This document shows, one piece after another, positions 8,496 through 18,005 of a DNA stretch of 59,361 bases (positions are counted from its first letter, which is position 1; each line of letters opens with the position of its first letter). This DNA comes from Rhodospirillales bacterium (lineage in GTDB: Bacteria > Pseudomonadota > Alphaproteobacteria > Rhodospirillales > Shumkoniaceae). The position numbers and the translations under genes are program-made. The notes below the pieces were generated by a model. The model did no database searches and was not told where the DNA came from. It saw only the letters and a program-made list of their open reading frames with translations. The stretch is from positions 1 to 59,361 of the forward strand of contig JACZKS010000193.1 in NCBI GenBank assembly GCA_014859895.1. The letters are read 5' to 3'.

Positions 8496-9917
8496 TTACG
8501 AAGAATAATACATCTGGAACTCGACCGGATGCGGGGTGTGCTCGAAGTTGTAGACCTCTTCCCACTTGAGCGCGATGTAACCGTCGATCAGGTCGTCGCT
8601 GAAGACGTCACCCTTCTTGAGGAAGTCGCGGTCGGCGTCGAGCGCGCCAAGAGCCTGGCGCAGGCTGCCGCATACCGTCGGCACTTCCTTGAGTTCTTCG
8701 GGCGGCAGGTCGTAGAGGTTCTTGTCCATGGCGTCGCCGGGATGGATCTTGTTCATGACGCCATCCAGGCCCGCCATCATCATCGCCGCGAAGGCCAGGT
8801 AGCCGTTGCAGGTCGGATCGGGGAACCGCACCTCGACGCGCTTGCCCTTGGGGCTTGCGGCGTAGGGAATGCGGCAGGACGCCGAGCGATTGCGCGCCGA
8901 GTAAGCCAGCAGCACCGGCGCCTCGAAGCCCGGGATCAGCCGCTTGTAGCTGTTGGTGCCGGGGTTGGTGATGGCGTTGAGCGCGCGGGCGTGCTTGATG
9001 ATGCCGCCGATGTAATAGAGGGCCGTCTCGGAGAGGTCGGCGTACCCGGAACCGGCAAACACCGGCTTGCCGTTCTTGAAGATCGACTGGTGGGTATGCA
9101 TGCCCGAGCCGTTGTCGCCGATGATCGGCTTCGGCATGAAGGTTGCCGTCTTGCCGTAGGAGTGGGCGACCATCTGCACGACATACTTGTAGATCTGCAG
9201 GTTGTCCGCCGCCTTGACCAGGGTGTCATAGCGGATGGCCAACTCGTGCTGGCTGGGCGCCACCTCATGGTGATGCTTTTCCATGGGCAGGCCCATTTCC
9301 TTCATCACCGTGACCATCTCGGCGCGCAGGTCGGAGGCCGAGTCCACCGGCGGCACCGGGAAATAGCCGCCCTTGATCGGCGGCCTGTGGCCGGCGTTGC
9401 CCTCGGGCATGATCTTGCCGGAAACGTACGGGCCCTCGTCGGAATCGAGCTCGTAGGAGCAGGTGTTCATGGCGACCTTATAGCGGACGTCGTCGAACAC
9501 GAAGAACTCGGCCTCGGGGCCGAAATAGGCGGTATCACCGACGCCGGTCGAGGCCAGATAGGCCTGGGCCCGCTTGGCCAGCGAACGGGGATCGCGGTTA
9601 TAGGGCTGCCCGGTCGACGGCTCGACGATGTCGCAGAAAAGGATGAGCGAGGGCTGCGCCGAGAAGGGGTCCATAACCGCCGTCTCGGGGTCCGGAACCA
9701 GGAGCATGTCCGATTCATTGATGGCCTTCCAGCCGGCGATCGACGATCCGTCGAACATAATGCCGTCGGCGAAGGCTTCCTCGTCGAGGGTCTCCGGCGT
9801 CTGCGCCGTGTGCTGCCACTTGCCGCGCGGGTCGGTGAAGCGCAGATCGACGAACGGAATGTCCTGCTCCTTGATGACCTTCATGACATCGGCTGGGGTT
9901 TTGCAATTCAAAGGCAT
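8496..9917 (-). CDS. glnA: Glutamine synthetase type I
   Basis: This 473-aa dodecameric GS-I joins ammonium and glutamate to glutamine with ATP. Visible signatures include the N-terminal beta-grasp, [15 protein letters not shown], the [11 protein letters not shown] metal site, [22 protein letters not shown] and the NLYDLPPEE loop that carries the adenylylated tyrosine, so GlnE-type covalent control is expected. Length and C-terminus (FQMYYSS) are normal. It follows glnB by 68 nt with a small hairpin between, the usual order in alphaproteobacteria. The start [12 protein letters not shown] agrees with family N-termini. Confidence 0.97.
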   Translation of the reverse strand: MPLNCKTPADVMKVIKEQDIPFVDLRFTDPRGKWQHTAQTPETLDEEAFADGIMFDGSSIAGWKAINESDMLLVPDPETAVMDPFSAQPSLILFCDIVEPSTGQPYNRDPRSLAKRAQAYLASTGVGDTAYFGPEAEFFVFDDVRYKVAMNTCSYELDSDEGPYVSGKIMPEGNAGHRPPIKGGYFPVPPVDSASDLRAEMVTVMKEMGLPMEKHHHEVAPSQHELAIRYDTLVKAADNLQIYKYVVQMVAHSYGKTATFMPKPIIGDNGSGMHTHQSIFKNGKPVFAGSGYADLSETALYYIGGIIKHARALNAITNPGTNSYKRLIPGFEAPVLLAYSARNRSASCRIPYAASPKGKRVEVRFPDPTCNGYLAFAAMMMAGLDGVMNKIHPGDAMDKNLYDLPPEELKEVPTVCGSLRQALGALDADRDFLKKGDVFSDDLIDGYIALKWEEVYNFEHTPHPVEFQMYYSS

Positions 9918-9970
9918 GTCAGGTTCCTCTTCCCATCCACTGACGTATTGAAATTGGTAAGTCCTTTTGG

Positions 9971-9985
9971 CCCGGCTTTGCCGGG
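9971..9985 (-). other. Intercistronic hairpin between glnB and glnA
   Basis: CCCGGC-TTT-GCCGGG forms a tight 6-bp stem immediately after the glnB stop codon. On the minus strand it is followed by CAAAAGG, not a T-run, so it is more likely an attenuating or mRNA-stabilising element that sets the glnB:glnA ratio than a full terminator. Confidence 0.5.
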
Positions 9986-10342
<357 letters not shown>

Positions 10343-10444
10343 CTAAAGAACCGGCCCACGGAACAGGAGCCGGTCCGAGTTACCTTTTGAATGACCGTCC
10401 CTTCGGCACCGTCCGATGCTCCCTGGTCGGGTCGCCACTCTTTA

Positions 10445-10460
10445 CGCACAACACGTGCCA
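10445..10460 (-). promoter_or_regulatory. Sigma-54 (-24/-12) promoter of glnB-glnA
   Basis: On the minus strand the sequence TGGCACGTGTTGTGCG matches the RpoN consensus TGGCACG-N4-TTGC, with exact spacing of ten bases between GG and GC. It lies about 120 nt before the glnB start. Confidence 0.8.
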
Positions 10461-10545
10461 GCTTCGGAATGCCGGAAAAACCCTTGAAACCCCGGGGCCT
10501 TGGCTCCTCAACTCCGGCACGGCGGGCGTGGCGCGCGAGACATTA

Positions 10546-10562
10546 TGCCTCATTATTGGGCA
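10546..10562. promoter_or_regulatory. NtrC-like enhancer site
   Basis: TGCCTCATTATTGGGCA has the 5-7-5 dyad architecture and 17-bp length of NtrC sites (TGCAC-N7-GTGCA). It is centred roughly 120 bp upstream of the expected sigma-54 start. The 10325-10702 gap holds no other gene that I can support. Confidence 0.55.
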
Positions 10563-10702
10563 AACGGCGCGAATTTGAACAGCAACACGATCCCGCTCGA
10601 GCACCTCCGATGAAACCGTTTGAACCGGCCGTGCGGAGCGGGTATGGGCTAGCTTAGCCTCCGCCCGCCGTGGCGGTCACTCTGTCCCGGCAGTCGTCCT
10701 TG

Positions 10703-11461
10703 ATGATCACCGATCCGCTGTTCTACGCCGTCGCCATTCCCGCCGTGCTCTTGGCTGCCATTTCGAAAGGCGGCTTCGGGGGCGGCCTGGCGATGCTGGG
10801 CGTTCCCTTGCTGTCATTGGTCATCCCGGCGCCCCAGGCCGCCGCCATCATGCTGCCGATCCTTTGCGTGATGGACGTGATGGGAGTATGGGCCTACCGG
10901 AAGACATGGCACCGGCGCAATTTCTGGATCATGGCGGCCGGAGCGCTGATCGGCATCGCTATCGGCACCGTCACCTTCCGGTCGTTCAGCGACGGCTCAA
11001 TCCGGCTTCTCGTCGGCTGCATCGCGGTGGTTTTCTCGCTGGACTACTGGCTTCGCAATAAACCGGCCGCGGCCACCGCCGGTCCAGATGTCGGCAGGGG
11101 AGTGTTCTGGGGCGCGCTCTCCGGTTTCACCAGTTTCCTGGCGCATGCCGGCGGCCCGCCGGCCAACGCCTACCTGCTGCCCCAGCGGATGGACAAGACG
11201 CTTTTCGTCGGCACCATGGTCATGCTGTTCACTGCCATCAACTACGCCAAGCTGCTCCCGTACTGGTGGCTGGGCTTGCTGCCGGTCGGCAACCTGACGA
11301 TGTCATTGATCCTGGCGCCGCTTGCGCCGGTGGGCGTGGTGCTGGGCATCTGGCTGCACCAGCGTATCTCGCCGACCTGGTTCTACCGGTTATGCTACCT
11401 TTTCCTTTTCGTCACAGGCCTCAAACTTTTTTACGATGGCATGTCGGCCACGCTCGGGTAA
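10703..11461 (+). CDS. TSUP family permease (TauE/SafE)
   Basis: The product is about 252 aa and strongly hydrophobic, with around seven to eight helices. ISKGGFGGGLAMLGVPLL near the start and the second half GALSGFTSFLAHAGGPPANAYLLPQ are the two repeated signatures of TauE/SafE-type exporters of sulfite, sulfonates or organosulfur anions. I chose ATG 10703 (MITDPLFYAV) because the homology-like region begins there; a GTG at 10670 would add 11 residues. Neither has a strong ribosome site. It stands alone upstream of the DUF1847 gene. A second, unrelated-length TSUP gene occurs at 18 kb. The substrate is not readable. Confidence 0.85.
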   Translation: MITDPLFYAVAIPAVLLAAISKGGFGGGLAMLGVPLLSLVIPAPQAAAIMLPILCVMDVMGVWAYRKTWHRRNFWIMAAGALIGIAIGTVTFRSFSDGSIRLLVGCIAVVFSLDYWLRNKPAAATAGPDVGRGVFWGALSGFTSFLAHAGGPPANAYLLPQRMDKTLFVGTMVMLFTAINYAKLLPYWWLGLLPVGNLTMSLILAPLAPVGVVLGIWLHQRISPTWFYRLCYLFLFVTGLKLFYDGMSATLG

Positions 11462-11524
11462 CAATACCGGCCAGCGCCAACGACGGCCCGCCCAACGGGT
11501 CGCGTGCCAAGGAGACGTTGCCCG

Positions 11525-12307
11525 ATGAAATATAACGATCCCGGGTGTGCCTATTGCCCTCCAGAAATTCGCGTCTGCCGGCAGGGCGACGACCAGCACG
11601 GCCCGGGATGGTGCCCCAGCAAGGTGGATGACCCCGGCATCGCCGAGGGTTTCGCCAAGTACCAGGACCCGTTCTTGACCAAGGTGGCGGTCGAATCGGC
11701 CCGCGTCGAGGCCGAGGGCTATTGCGAATGGACGCGCGTCGAGGAAGTTTGCGCGTTTGCCAAGCGCATGGGATTCAACAAGATCGGCATCGCCTTCTGC
11801 GTTGGCGTGTTCGACTTGGCCGGCATACTCACCCGGGTCCTGGAAAGTCACGGCTTCGCCGTCGCCTCGGTCTGCTGCAAGACCGGCAGCATCGCCAAGG
11901 AGGAGATCGGCCTACAGGACCACGAGAAGGTCCGGCCCGGCAACTTCGAGGCGATGTGCAATCCGATCACCCAGGCCGAACTCCTCAACCGGGCGGGAAC
12001 CGATTTCAATGTCGTCGTCGGCCTGTGCGTCGGCCACGACAGCTTATTTTTCAAGCACTCTGAAGCGCTGACGACGACCCTGGTGGCGAAGGATCGGGCC
12101 CTGGGCCACAACCCGGCCGCCGCCCTGCTGATGGCCGACGGATATTTCCGCCGCATTTGGGGCCCGCTCAAGCCCGAGGTTCCCTCGAAAAAGCCGGCGG
12201 CCCCCGTCGACGCCACGGGCCCGGAGCTTGCCGCTGAAAGCTTGACGGGGCATCGGGTTGAGGCTACACAGGGGCCCGCCGATGGCGGGAGTAGCTCAGG
12301 TGGTTAG
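11525..12307 (+). CDS. DUF1847 family cysteine-rich protein
   Basis: The product is 260 aa with a cysteine-rich N-terminus ([15 protein letters not shown], then GWCPSK) followed by [25 protein letters not shown] and [15 protein letters not shown]. This matches my memory of DUF1847, a metal- or cluster-binding family of unknown function found mostly in anaerobes. The ATG at 11525 has AAGGAG upstream; an in-frame GTG at 11504 overlaps that site and is rejected. The last 24 nt run into tRNA-His, so the C-terminus ADGGSSSGG is encoded by the tRNA acceptor and D-arm sequence. The tail after [11 protein letters not shown] is low complexity and probably disordered. Confidence 0.82.
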   Translation: MKYNDPGCAYCPPEIRVCRQGDDQHGPGWCPSKVDDPGIAEGFAKYQDPFLTKVAVESARVEAEGYCEWTRVEEVCAFAKRMGFNKIGIAFCVGVFDLAGILTRVLESHGFAVASVCCKTGSIAKEEIGLQDHEKVRPGNFEAMCNPITQAELLNRAGTDFNVVVGLCVGHDSLFFKHSEALTTTLVAKDRALGHNPAAALLMADGYFRRIWGPLKPEVPSKKPAAPVDATGPELAAESLTGHRVEATQGPADGGSSSGG

Positions 12308-12361
12308 AGCGCCAGATTGTGGATCTGGATGTCGTGGGTTCAAGTCCCATCTCTCGCCCCA
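12284..12361 (+). tRNA. tRNA-His (GTG anticodon)
   Basis: A complete cloverleaf: acceptor GCGGGAG (12285-12291) pairs with CTCTCGC (12351-12357), the D-arm is GCTCAGGTGGTTAGAGC, the anticodon loop is ATTGTGGAT with anticodon GTG, and the T-arm is GTGGGTTCAAGTCCCAT. The extra G-1 at 12284 facing discriminator C at 12358 is the histidine identity element. CCA is encoded. Its 5' end overlaps the DUF1847 coding region. Confidence 0.97.
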
Positions 12362-12367
12362 GATTTG

Positions 12368-12397
12368 AAAGGCTTGGCCGCATCCGGCCAAGCCTTT
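12368..12397 (+). terminator. Rho-independent terminator after tRNA-His
   Basis: AAAGGCTTGGCC and GGCCAAGCCTTT pair perfectly across a 6-nt loop, followed by CTTTC, right after the encoded CCA. The symmetric A and T flanks would also allow termination from the minus strand, where the small ORF at 12438 ends. Confidence 0.9.
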
Positions 12398-12437
12398 CTT
12401 TCACTACGGCAAGCGCATTTTTGGCGACCGGGGGTCG

Positions 12438-12680
12438 TCAATCGCCCTTTGCATAGGGATTGTGGATCGACCGGACGATGGCCTCAAAAACCTCCCGTAC
12501 CTGGCCTTCCTCGCACCCCATCAGGACCGCATCCTCGAGCGCATCCTGGCAACATTGGCGGATTTCCTCGAGGTTCTCGTTGAGAACCTTCAGTTTTTCC
12601 CGGCATGCCACGGGGCTGCCATCGGGCTGCCGCCAGACGATCGCCGACAGGTTCAGGGTTTTCTGTGATGTCGCGTCCAT
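12438..12680 (-). CDS. Small conserved-looking hypothetical protein
   Basis: The 80-aa product begins MDATSQKTLNLSAIVWRQPDG and ends SIHNPYAKGD. It is acidic, soluble and helical in the middle (EKLKVLNENLEEIRQCCQDA, then LEDAVLMGCEEGQVREVFEAIV). Codon use looks like a real gene, and I recall similar short proteins near tkt in related alphaproteobacteria, but no function is known to me. A GAGGA sits just before this ATG; an upstream ATG at 12692 is possible. It ends toward the bidirectional terminator at 12368-12397. It is convergent with tRNA-His. Confidence 0.65.
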   Translation of the reverse strand: MDATSQKTLNLSAIVWRQPDGSPVACREKLKVLNENLEEIRQCCQDALEDAVLMGCEEGQVREVFEAIVRSIHNPYAKGD

Positions 12681-12737
12681 GTTCCTCAACATGGGAACGA
12701 CCCAGGGCGCCGGCCACCCCAAAGCAACCCTTTCCTC

Positions 12738-12796
12738 GGGGCGGCGCCTCTTGCGCGCGAGCCCGTGCGTTCTATTGAATCGATGGGGCGGCGCCT
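12738..12796. repeat. 12-bp direct repeat GGGGCGGCGCCT in the tkt promoter region
   Basis: Perfect copies lie at 12738-12749 and 12785-12796, 47 bp apart, about four and a half helical turns. Each contains the palindrome GGCGCC. The second copy falls between the -35 and -10 of the candidate tkt promoter. Confidence 0.8.
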
Positions 12797-12803
12797 TTTA
12801 TAT
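12775..12803 (+). promoter_or_regulatory. Sigma-70-type promoter of the tkt-fba-rpe operon
   Basis: TTGAAT (12775-12780) and TTATAT (12798-12803) are separated by 17 bp and lie about 120 bp upstream of tkt. It is the most AT-rich part of the gap. The rest of 12804-12928 is leader with no ORF I can support. Confidence 0.6.
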
Positions 12804-12928
12804 GGAGGGGGCTTCCCACCATCCCGGACGATTGACGGGTTTCGCGGCAATTCCCGCCGTCTCGGCAGGCGGGAACAACGGGAAATGCCGGCAAGAAGAA
12901 CATTTCGGCCGATTGCGGAGGTAATTTG

Positions 12929-14941
12929 ATGACGTCCATGCAGACCCTGAAAGCATCCGACGCGGTACGCGCGCCCCACAAGGACATGGCCAATGCCATC
13001 CGTTTTCTGGCGGCGGATGCCGTGCAGAAGGCCAAATCCGGCCATCCCGGCATGCCGATGGGCATGGCCGACGTCGCCACCGTGCTGTTCACGCGCTTCC
13101 TCAAGTTCGACCCGACGGCGCCGCGCTGGGCGGACCGCGACCGCTTCGTGCTGTCTGCCGGCCACGGCTCGATGCTGCTGTACGCGCTACTCTATCTGAC
13201 CGGCTACAAGGACGTCACCATCGACGAGATCAAGAACTTCCGGCAGTTGGATTCCAAGACGCCGGGCCATCCCGAATACGGCCACACCGAGGGCGTCGAG
13301 GCGACCACCGGGCCCCTCGGGCAGGGACTGGCCATGGGCGTCGGCATGGCGCTGGCCGAGCGCATGCGCAATACCCGCTACGGCGATGACATGGTCGACC
13401 ACTACACCTACGTGATCGCCGGCGATGGCTGCCTGATGGAAGGCATCAGCCACGAGGCCATCGGCTTCGCCGGGCATCTCAGGCTCAACAAGCTGATCGT
13501 CCTGTGGGACGATAACAGCATCTCCATCGACGGTTCGACCGATCTGGCCCGCACCGAAGATCAGTTGGTGCGCTTCGCGGCCGCCGGCTGGGCAACCCAG
13601 GCGGTCGACGGCCACGACCCCGAAGCTGTCGCCACCGCCATCGAGAAGGCTCAAAAGTCGGACAAGCCGACCATCATCGGCTGCAAAACGGTGATCGGCC
13701 GTGGCGCGCCCCACAAGCAGGGCACCGCCGCCAGCCATGGCTCGCCGTTGGGAGACGACGAACTTTCCGGCGCCCGCGCCGCCCTGGGATGGTCGCACCC
13801 GCCGTTCGTCATTCCCGAAGACGTGCTGAGCGCCTGGCGGACCGCCGGCGCCCGTGGCGCCACCGCCCGCAAGCAGTGGGAGGGCCGGCTGGCTACTGCC
13901 GATGCCGGTCTTAGGGCCGAATTCGAACGGAGTGAAGCGGGCCGTCTTCCCGAGGGTTGGCAAAAGGCCGCAGATCAGCATCGCAAGGCCCTGGTGGCCG
14001 AAAAGCCCGTCCTGGCTACCCGGCAGGCCTCGGGGGCGGCGCTCGAAGTCCTCACCGCCGCCATTCCCGAACTCATCGGCGGGTCGGCCGACCTCACCGG
14101 ATCGGTCAACACCAAGACCAAGAGCACACAAAGCATCGATACCGGCGACTTCTCCGGCCGCTATATCCATTACGGCGTGCGCGAACACGCCATGGGCGCC
14201 ATCATGAACGGGCTCGCCCTGCACGGCGGGTTCATCCCTTATGCGGGAACCTTCCTGGTGTTCTCGGATTATATGCGGCCGCCGATCCGCATGGCCGCCA
14301 TGATGGGGGTACGCGTCATCCATGTTCTGACCCATGATTCGATCGGTCTCGGCGAAGACGGGCCGACCCATCAGCCGGTGGAGACCCTGGCGTCGCTGCG
14401 GGCCATTCCCGGGCTTGCCGTCTATCGGCCGGCCGATGCCGTCGAGACGTCCGAATGCTGGGATCTGGCGCTGACATCGACCGATCATCCGTCGGCGATT
14501 TCGCTGAGCCGGCAGGGCGTTCCCACGGTGCGCGCCGAGGCCGGGGAAAACCTCTGTGCCCGCGGCGGCTATGTGCTGGCCGAGGCCGATGGCGGCGCCC
14601 GCAAGGTCACCCTGATCGCCACCGGCACCGAGGTATCCGTCGCGCTCGCAGCCCGCGACATCCTGCAAAAGGATGGCGTGCCGACGGCGGTGGTGTCGCT
14701 GCCGTGCTGGGAACTCTTCGACGCCCAGCCGGAAGAATACCGCCGGCAGGTCCTTGCCCCGAATACCGTCCGCGTGGCGGTGGAGGCGGCCATCGACCAG
14801 GGCTGGCATCGGTACATCGGCGAGAACGGCGTTTTCGTCGGCATGAGCGGCTTCGGAAAGTCGGGGCCGTACAAGCAACTGTTCGAGCACTTCGGCATCA
14901 CGCCGGAAAAGGTGGCTGTCGCCGCCAAGGCCAAACTCTAG
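12929..14941 (+). CDS. tkt: Transketolase
   Basis: The 670-aa thiamine-diphosphate enzyme exchanges two-carbon units between sugar phosphates in the Calvin and pentose-phosphate cycles. Signatures: [18 protein letters not shown] near the N-terminus, the ThDP motif [14 protein letters not shown] with [24 protein letters not shown] with the cofactor-activating Glu, and [15 protein letters not shown]. The ATG at 12929 has GGAGG eight bases upstream; a TTG just before it is ignored. It heads an operon with fba and rpe, consistent with a cbbT-like role, although no RuBisCO gene is in the window. Confidence 0.96.
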   Translation: MTSMQTLKASDAVRAPHKDMANAIRFLAADAVQKAKSGHPGMPMGMADVATVLFTRFLKFDPTAPRWADRDRFVLSAGHGSMLLYALLYLTGYKDVTIDEIKNFRQLDSKTPGHPEYGHTEGVEATTGPLGQGLAMGVGMALAERMRNTRYGDDMVDHYTYVIAGDGCLMEGISHEAIGFAGHLRLNKLIVLWDDNSISIDGSTDLARTEDQLVRFAAAGWATQAVDGHDPEAVATAIEKAQKSDKPTIIGCKTVIGRGAPHKQGTAASHGSPLGDDELSGARAALGWSHPPFVIPEDVLSAWRTAGARGATARKQWEGRLATADAGLRAEFERSEAGRLPEGWQKAADQHRKALVAEKPVLATRQASGAALEVLTAAIPELIGGSADLTGSVNTKTKSTQSIDTGDFSGRYIHYGVREHAMGAIMNGLALHGGFIPYAGTFLVFSDYMRPPIRMAAMMGVRVIHVLTHDSIGLGEDGPTHQPVETLASLRAIPGLAVYRPADAVETSECWDLALTSTDHPSAISLSRQGVPTVRAEAGENLCARGGYVLAEADGGARKVTLIATGTEVSVALAARDILQKDGVPTAVVSLPCWELFDAQPEEYRRQVLAPNTVRVAVEAAIDQGWHRYIGENGVFVGMSGFGKSGPYKQLFEHFGITPEKVAVAAKAKL

Positions 14942-14959
14942 GGGAGGCTGCGGCCTCCC
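14942..14959 (+). other. Intercistronic hairpin between tkt and fba
   Basis: GGGAGGC-TGCG-GCCTCCC forms a perfect 7-bp stem right after the tkt stop. It lacks a T-tract, so it may tune fba expression or protect the upstream message. Confidence 0.4.
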
Positions 14960-14988
14960 ATCCCCCCAAACAGAGGGAGAACGACATC

Positions 14989-16053
14989 ATGGCACTCGTA
15001 TCGATGAGGCAACTTCTCGACCACGCGGCGGAGCACGACTACGGCGTTCCGGCGTTCAACATCAACAACATGGAACAGATGCTGGCGATCATGGCGGCGG
15101 CCAAGAAGACGGATTCGCCGGTCATCATGCAGGCCAGCCGCGGGGCGCGAAAGTACGCCAACGACACGGTGCTGAGCTACCTGATCAAGGCGGCGATCGA
15201 GATGTATCCGGACATCCCGGTCTGCATGCACCAGGATCACGGCAACAATCCGGCGACTTGCCTGTCGGCCATCTCGTTCGGCTTCTCTTCGGTGATGATG
15301 GACGGCTCGCTGACCGAGGACGGCAAGACGCCGGCATCCTATGACTACAACGTCGAGGTCACCGGCAAGGTCACCGACATGGCCCACATGGTCGGCGTAT
15401 CGGTGGAAGGCGAACTGGGATGCCTGGGCTCGCTGGAAACCGGTAAGGGCGACAAGGAAGACGGCCACGGCTTCGAGGGCGCGCTCGACAAGCACATGCT
15501 GGTGACGGACCCCGACGAGGCGGCCGACTTCGTCGGCAAGACCGGGGTGGATGCCCTGGCGGTGGCCATCGGCACCTCGCACGGCGCCTACAAGTTCACC
15601 CGCAAGCCGACCGGCGAAATCCTCGCCATGGACGTCATCAAGAAGATCCACGCCAAGTTGCCCGACACCCATCTGGTGATGCACGGCTCCTCGTCGGTGC
15701 CGCAGGAACTACAGGATATCGTCAACACGTACGGCGGCGAGATGCCGCAGACGTTCGGGGTGCCGATCGAGGAAATCGTCACCGGCATCAAGCACGGCGT
15801 GCGCAAGGTCAACATCGATACCGACAACCGCCTAGCGATGACCGGCCAGATCCGCCGCGTGCTGACCGAAAAGAAGGCGGAGTTCGACCCCCGCACCTAC
15901 CTGAAGCCGGCGATCGAAGCCATGCAGAAGCTGTGCGAACAGCGCTACGAGCAGTTCGGCACCGCCGGCAAGGCTTCCAAGATCAAGGCAATCCCGTTGG
16001 CCAAGATGGCCGAACGGTATCGTGCCGGCGAACTCGCGCCGAAAATCAGGTAG
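14989..16053 (+). CDS. fba: Fructose-bisphosphate aldolase class II, Calvin-cycle subtype
   Basis: The 354-aa zinc aldolase interconverts fructose 1,6-bisphosphate with the triose phosphates, and sedoheptulose 1,7-bisphosphate in the Calvin cycle. Zinc-ligand regions are [26 protein letters not shown] and [23 protein letters not shown] binds phosphate. The long C-terminal part after [10 protein letters not shown] is typical of the CBB (cbbA) subfamily rather than E. coli FbaA. It starts at ATG 14989 with AGAGGGAG upstream; the longer in-frame extension to 14455 lies inside tkt and is rejected. rpe follows after 17 nt. Confidence 0.95.
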   Translation: MALVSMRQLLDHAAEHDYGVPAFNINNMEQMLAIMAAAKKTDSPVIMQASRGARKYANDTVLSYLIKAAIEMYPDIPVCMHQDHGNNPATCLSAISFGFSSVMMDGSLTEDGKTPASYDYNVEVTGKVTDMAHMVGVSVEGELGCLGSLETGKGDKEDGHGFEGALDKHMLVTDPDEAADFVGKTGVDALAVAIGTSHGAYKFTRKPTGEILAMDVIKKIHAKLPDTHLVMHGSSSVPQELQDIVNTYGGEMPQTFGVPIEEIVTGIKHGVRKVNIDTDNRLAMTGQIRRVLTEKKAEFDPRTYLKPAIEAMQKLCEQRYEQFGTAGKASKIKAIPLAKMAERYRAGELAPKIR

Positions 16054-16070
16054 GGAAGGGCGCCGGGACC

Positions 16071-16742
16071 ATGACGCAGCCCGTGAAGATCGCTCCATCC
16101 ATCCTCTCGGCCGACTTCGCCCGGCTGGGAGAGGAAGTCCGCGCCATCGATGCGGCTGGCTGCGACTATATTCATGTCGACGTCATGGACGGGCATTTCG
16201 TGCCCAACATCACCATCGGTCCCGGCGTCGTCGCGGCCCTTCGGCCGCATACCGCCAAGCCGCTCGACGTGCACCTGATGATCTCGCCGGTCGACGCCTA
16301 CCTCGAGGCCTTCGCCAAGGCCGGCAGCGACATCATCACCGTGCACGCCGAAGCCGGCCCCCACCTGGATCGCAGCCTTCAGGTCATCCGCGCGTTGGGC
16401 AAGAAGGCCGGGGTCTCGCTCAACCCGGCGACGCCGGCCTCGGTCCTCGAATTCGTGCTGGACAGGATCGATCTCATCCTCGTCATGACGGTCAATCCGG
16501 GCTTCGGCGGCCAGGCCTTCATTCCCGCGCAGGCCGCCAAGATCCGCGACATCCGGCGGATGATCGGGCATCGGCCAATCGAGGTCGAGGTCGACGGCGG
16601 TATCAACGAGGACACGGCCGGAACGGTTGTCGAGGCCGGCGCCAGCGTGCTGGTCGCCGGCAGCGCGGTCTTCGGGAATGGGGATTACGGCAACAGGATC
16701 AGTGCGCTTCGGGCGGCCGCACGCCAGACCGCTCGGGCCTAA
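16071..16742 (+). CDS. rpe: Ribulose-phosphate 3-epimerase
   Basis: The 223-aa TIM-barrel enzyme interconverts ribulose 5-phosphate and xylulose 5-phosphate. Motifs: [11 protein letters not shown] at the start, [19 protein letters not shown] with metal ligands, [26 protein letters not shown] and [12 protein letters not shown] with VAGSAVFG for phosphate binding. It closes the tkt-fba-rpe operon. Its TAA shares bases with the stop codon of the convergent universal stress gene, so the two genes overlap tail to tail by four nucleotides with no terminator between. Confidence 0.96.
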   Translation: MTQPVKIAPSILSADFARLGEEVRAIDAAGCDYIHVDVMDGHFVPNITIGPGVVAALRPHTAKPLDVHLMISPVDAYLEAFAKAGSDIITVHAEAGPHLDRSLQVIRALGKKAGVSLNPATPASVLEFVLDRIDLILVMTVNPGFGGQAFIPAQAAKIRDIRRMIGHRPIEVEVDGGINEDTAGTVVEAGASVLVAGSAVFGNGDYGNRISALRAAARQTARA

Positions 16743-17236
16743 CTAAGGGCGTCGATCTCGTCGTTGGAAAGGTTGCCCGGCACGATGGTGATCGGCACCC
16801 GGAGGCCGCCTGCCTTCTTCTGAACCAAGTAGGAAATCAAGGGCCCGGGGCCGTCCGGTCCGGAGGCGGCGCCCAGGATGAGAAGGGTGATGCTCTTCTC
16901 CTCCTCGATAACCGCCAGAAGCTCGTCCTTCACGTCGCCTTCGCGAATGTAAAGGACCGGCATCTTGCCGGTTTGCTTCTGAACCGCCGTGGCGATCAGT
17001 TGGATCGTTTCCTCGGCCTCTTCCCGCCGTTCCTCGCGCATCAGGTCGCCGATGGCCAGCCAATGCTGGAACTCGGCGGGTTCGACCACGCAAAGAAGGC
17101 CGACGCGGGCGTCCTGGCGGTTGGCCTTGCGGCAGGCGAACCGCAGGGCCGGCCACAATTCGGCCGTTTCATCGACCACGCACAGGAAAACGCCGCCGTC
17201 GGAAGGGGTCGCGCCTTCAGCCTCAGTTTCAGCCAT
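16739..17236 (-). CDS. Universal stress protein (UspA-like)
   Basis: The 165-aa product has one Usp fold: [22 protein letters not shown] at the N-terminal strand-helix, [12 protein letters not shown], and the C-terminal nucleotide-type loop [20 protein letters not shown] ending VPITIVPG. The usual G-x2-G-x9-G-S/T is only partly kept, so ATP binding is uncertain. I start it at ATG 17236, four nt after the upstream gene's stop; the longer reading overlaps that gene. It is the third gene of the TSUP-TIGR02186-Usp operon. Confidence 0.82.
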   Translation of the reverse strand: MAETEAEGATPSDGGVFLCVVDETAELWPALRFACRKANRQDARVGLLCVVEPAEFQHWLAIGDLMREERREEAEETIQLIATAVQKQTGKMPVLYIREGDVKDELLAVIEEEKSITLLILGAASGPDGPGPLISYLVQKKAGGLRVPITIVPGNLSNDEIDALS

Positions 17237-17240
17237 TTCT

Positions 17241-18005
17241 TTACGCCTTGCTGCGGAAAAAGACGCTGGCCAGCCATCCTGCCACGACGGCAATCGCGAT
17301 GGCAAGAAGCCCATAGGCCAGCCCGTTGGTATGGGCGAGATCGAAAACCCGGGCTTCGAAACCGGTCCGGGACAGGATGAGGGGAGTACTGGCCGATCTC
17401 ACGACTTCGCCCCCCTTCACCAGGAAAACGGTAACCCGATACGGTCCGACCGATGCATTCGCCGGAAAGTGGATGTCGGTACGGAACAGCCTGTTGCCAA
17501 GGAACTTCACCTCGGTCGGCTCGGCCGGAAACAGGTTGACGCGCTGCTTGTTGCGCACCAGCGCCGCCCGGAACGCGTTGGCTTCCTGGTCGGCGATCTT
17601 TTCTGTGGGCGTCAACCACAGATGATCAACGCCGATCCGTTCCTGCGCCAATTCCTCGGGCGGCAGGATCTGATCGAGAGGCGCGCTGCTGGCGAGGGCA
17701 TAAAAAGCCGGCACGTTGCCGAAGACCACTTCTTCACTGTTCAACCAAATGCCGCCCACGCGTTCCTTGCGCCGGACGACCTCCGTGCGGCGCGGCCCCC
17801 TGACCTCGACCACCACGTCGCCGGCCCCCTCGGTCGCACCGAACAGAACAAGTTCCGCCCCGGCGTAGTTCAGCGCCACCGACACCTCGTGCCGCGACAG
17901 GTCGATCACCAGCTCGTCGTGGCCGGGGGGGACGGCGACGGCGGCCGGCTGGGCGCCGAAAAGAACCGGGAACATCCAGGCGGCCAGGCTGAATCCCTCG
18001 ATCAT
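17241..18005 (-). CDS. TIGR02186 family membrane protein
   Basis: The 254-aa protein has an N-terminal signal or anchor (LAAWMFPVLFGAQPAAVA), a large predicted periplasmic beta-rich part (VIDLSRHEVSVALNYAGAEL, VVVEVRGPRR) and one C-terminal helix (AYGLLAIAIAVVAGWLASVF) followed by a short RSKA tail. This matches the alphaproteobacterial TIGR02186 family, whose members are encoded beside TauE/SafE permeases and have no assigned biochemical role. The start MIEGFSLAAW overlaps the TSUP stop in ATGA, so the two proteins are probably made together and may act as one export complex. Confidence 0.85.
   Translation of the reverse strand: MIEGFSLAAWMFPVLFGAQPAAVAVPPGHDELVIDLSRHEVSVALNYAGAELVLFGATEGAGDVVVEVRGPRRTEVVRRKERVGGIWLNSEEVVFGNVPAFYALASSAPLDQILPPEELAQERIGVDHLWLTPTEKIADQEANAFRAALVRNKQRVNLFPAEPTEVKFLGNRLFRTDIHFPANASVGPYRVTVFLVKGGEVVRSASTPLILSRTGFEARVFDLAHTNGLAYGLLAIAIAVVAGWLASVFFRSKA

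Noticed and set aside
13187-14890. 567-aa minus-strand frame across tkt
   Set aside because: Shadow of transketolase; composition of His, Gly and Asp repeats typical of antisense frames.
12929-16742. Full cbb operon with RuBisCO
   Set aside because: tkt, fba and rpe are present, but no RuBisCO, phosphoribulokinase or CbbR gene is visible, so autotrophy is not claimed.
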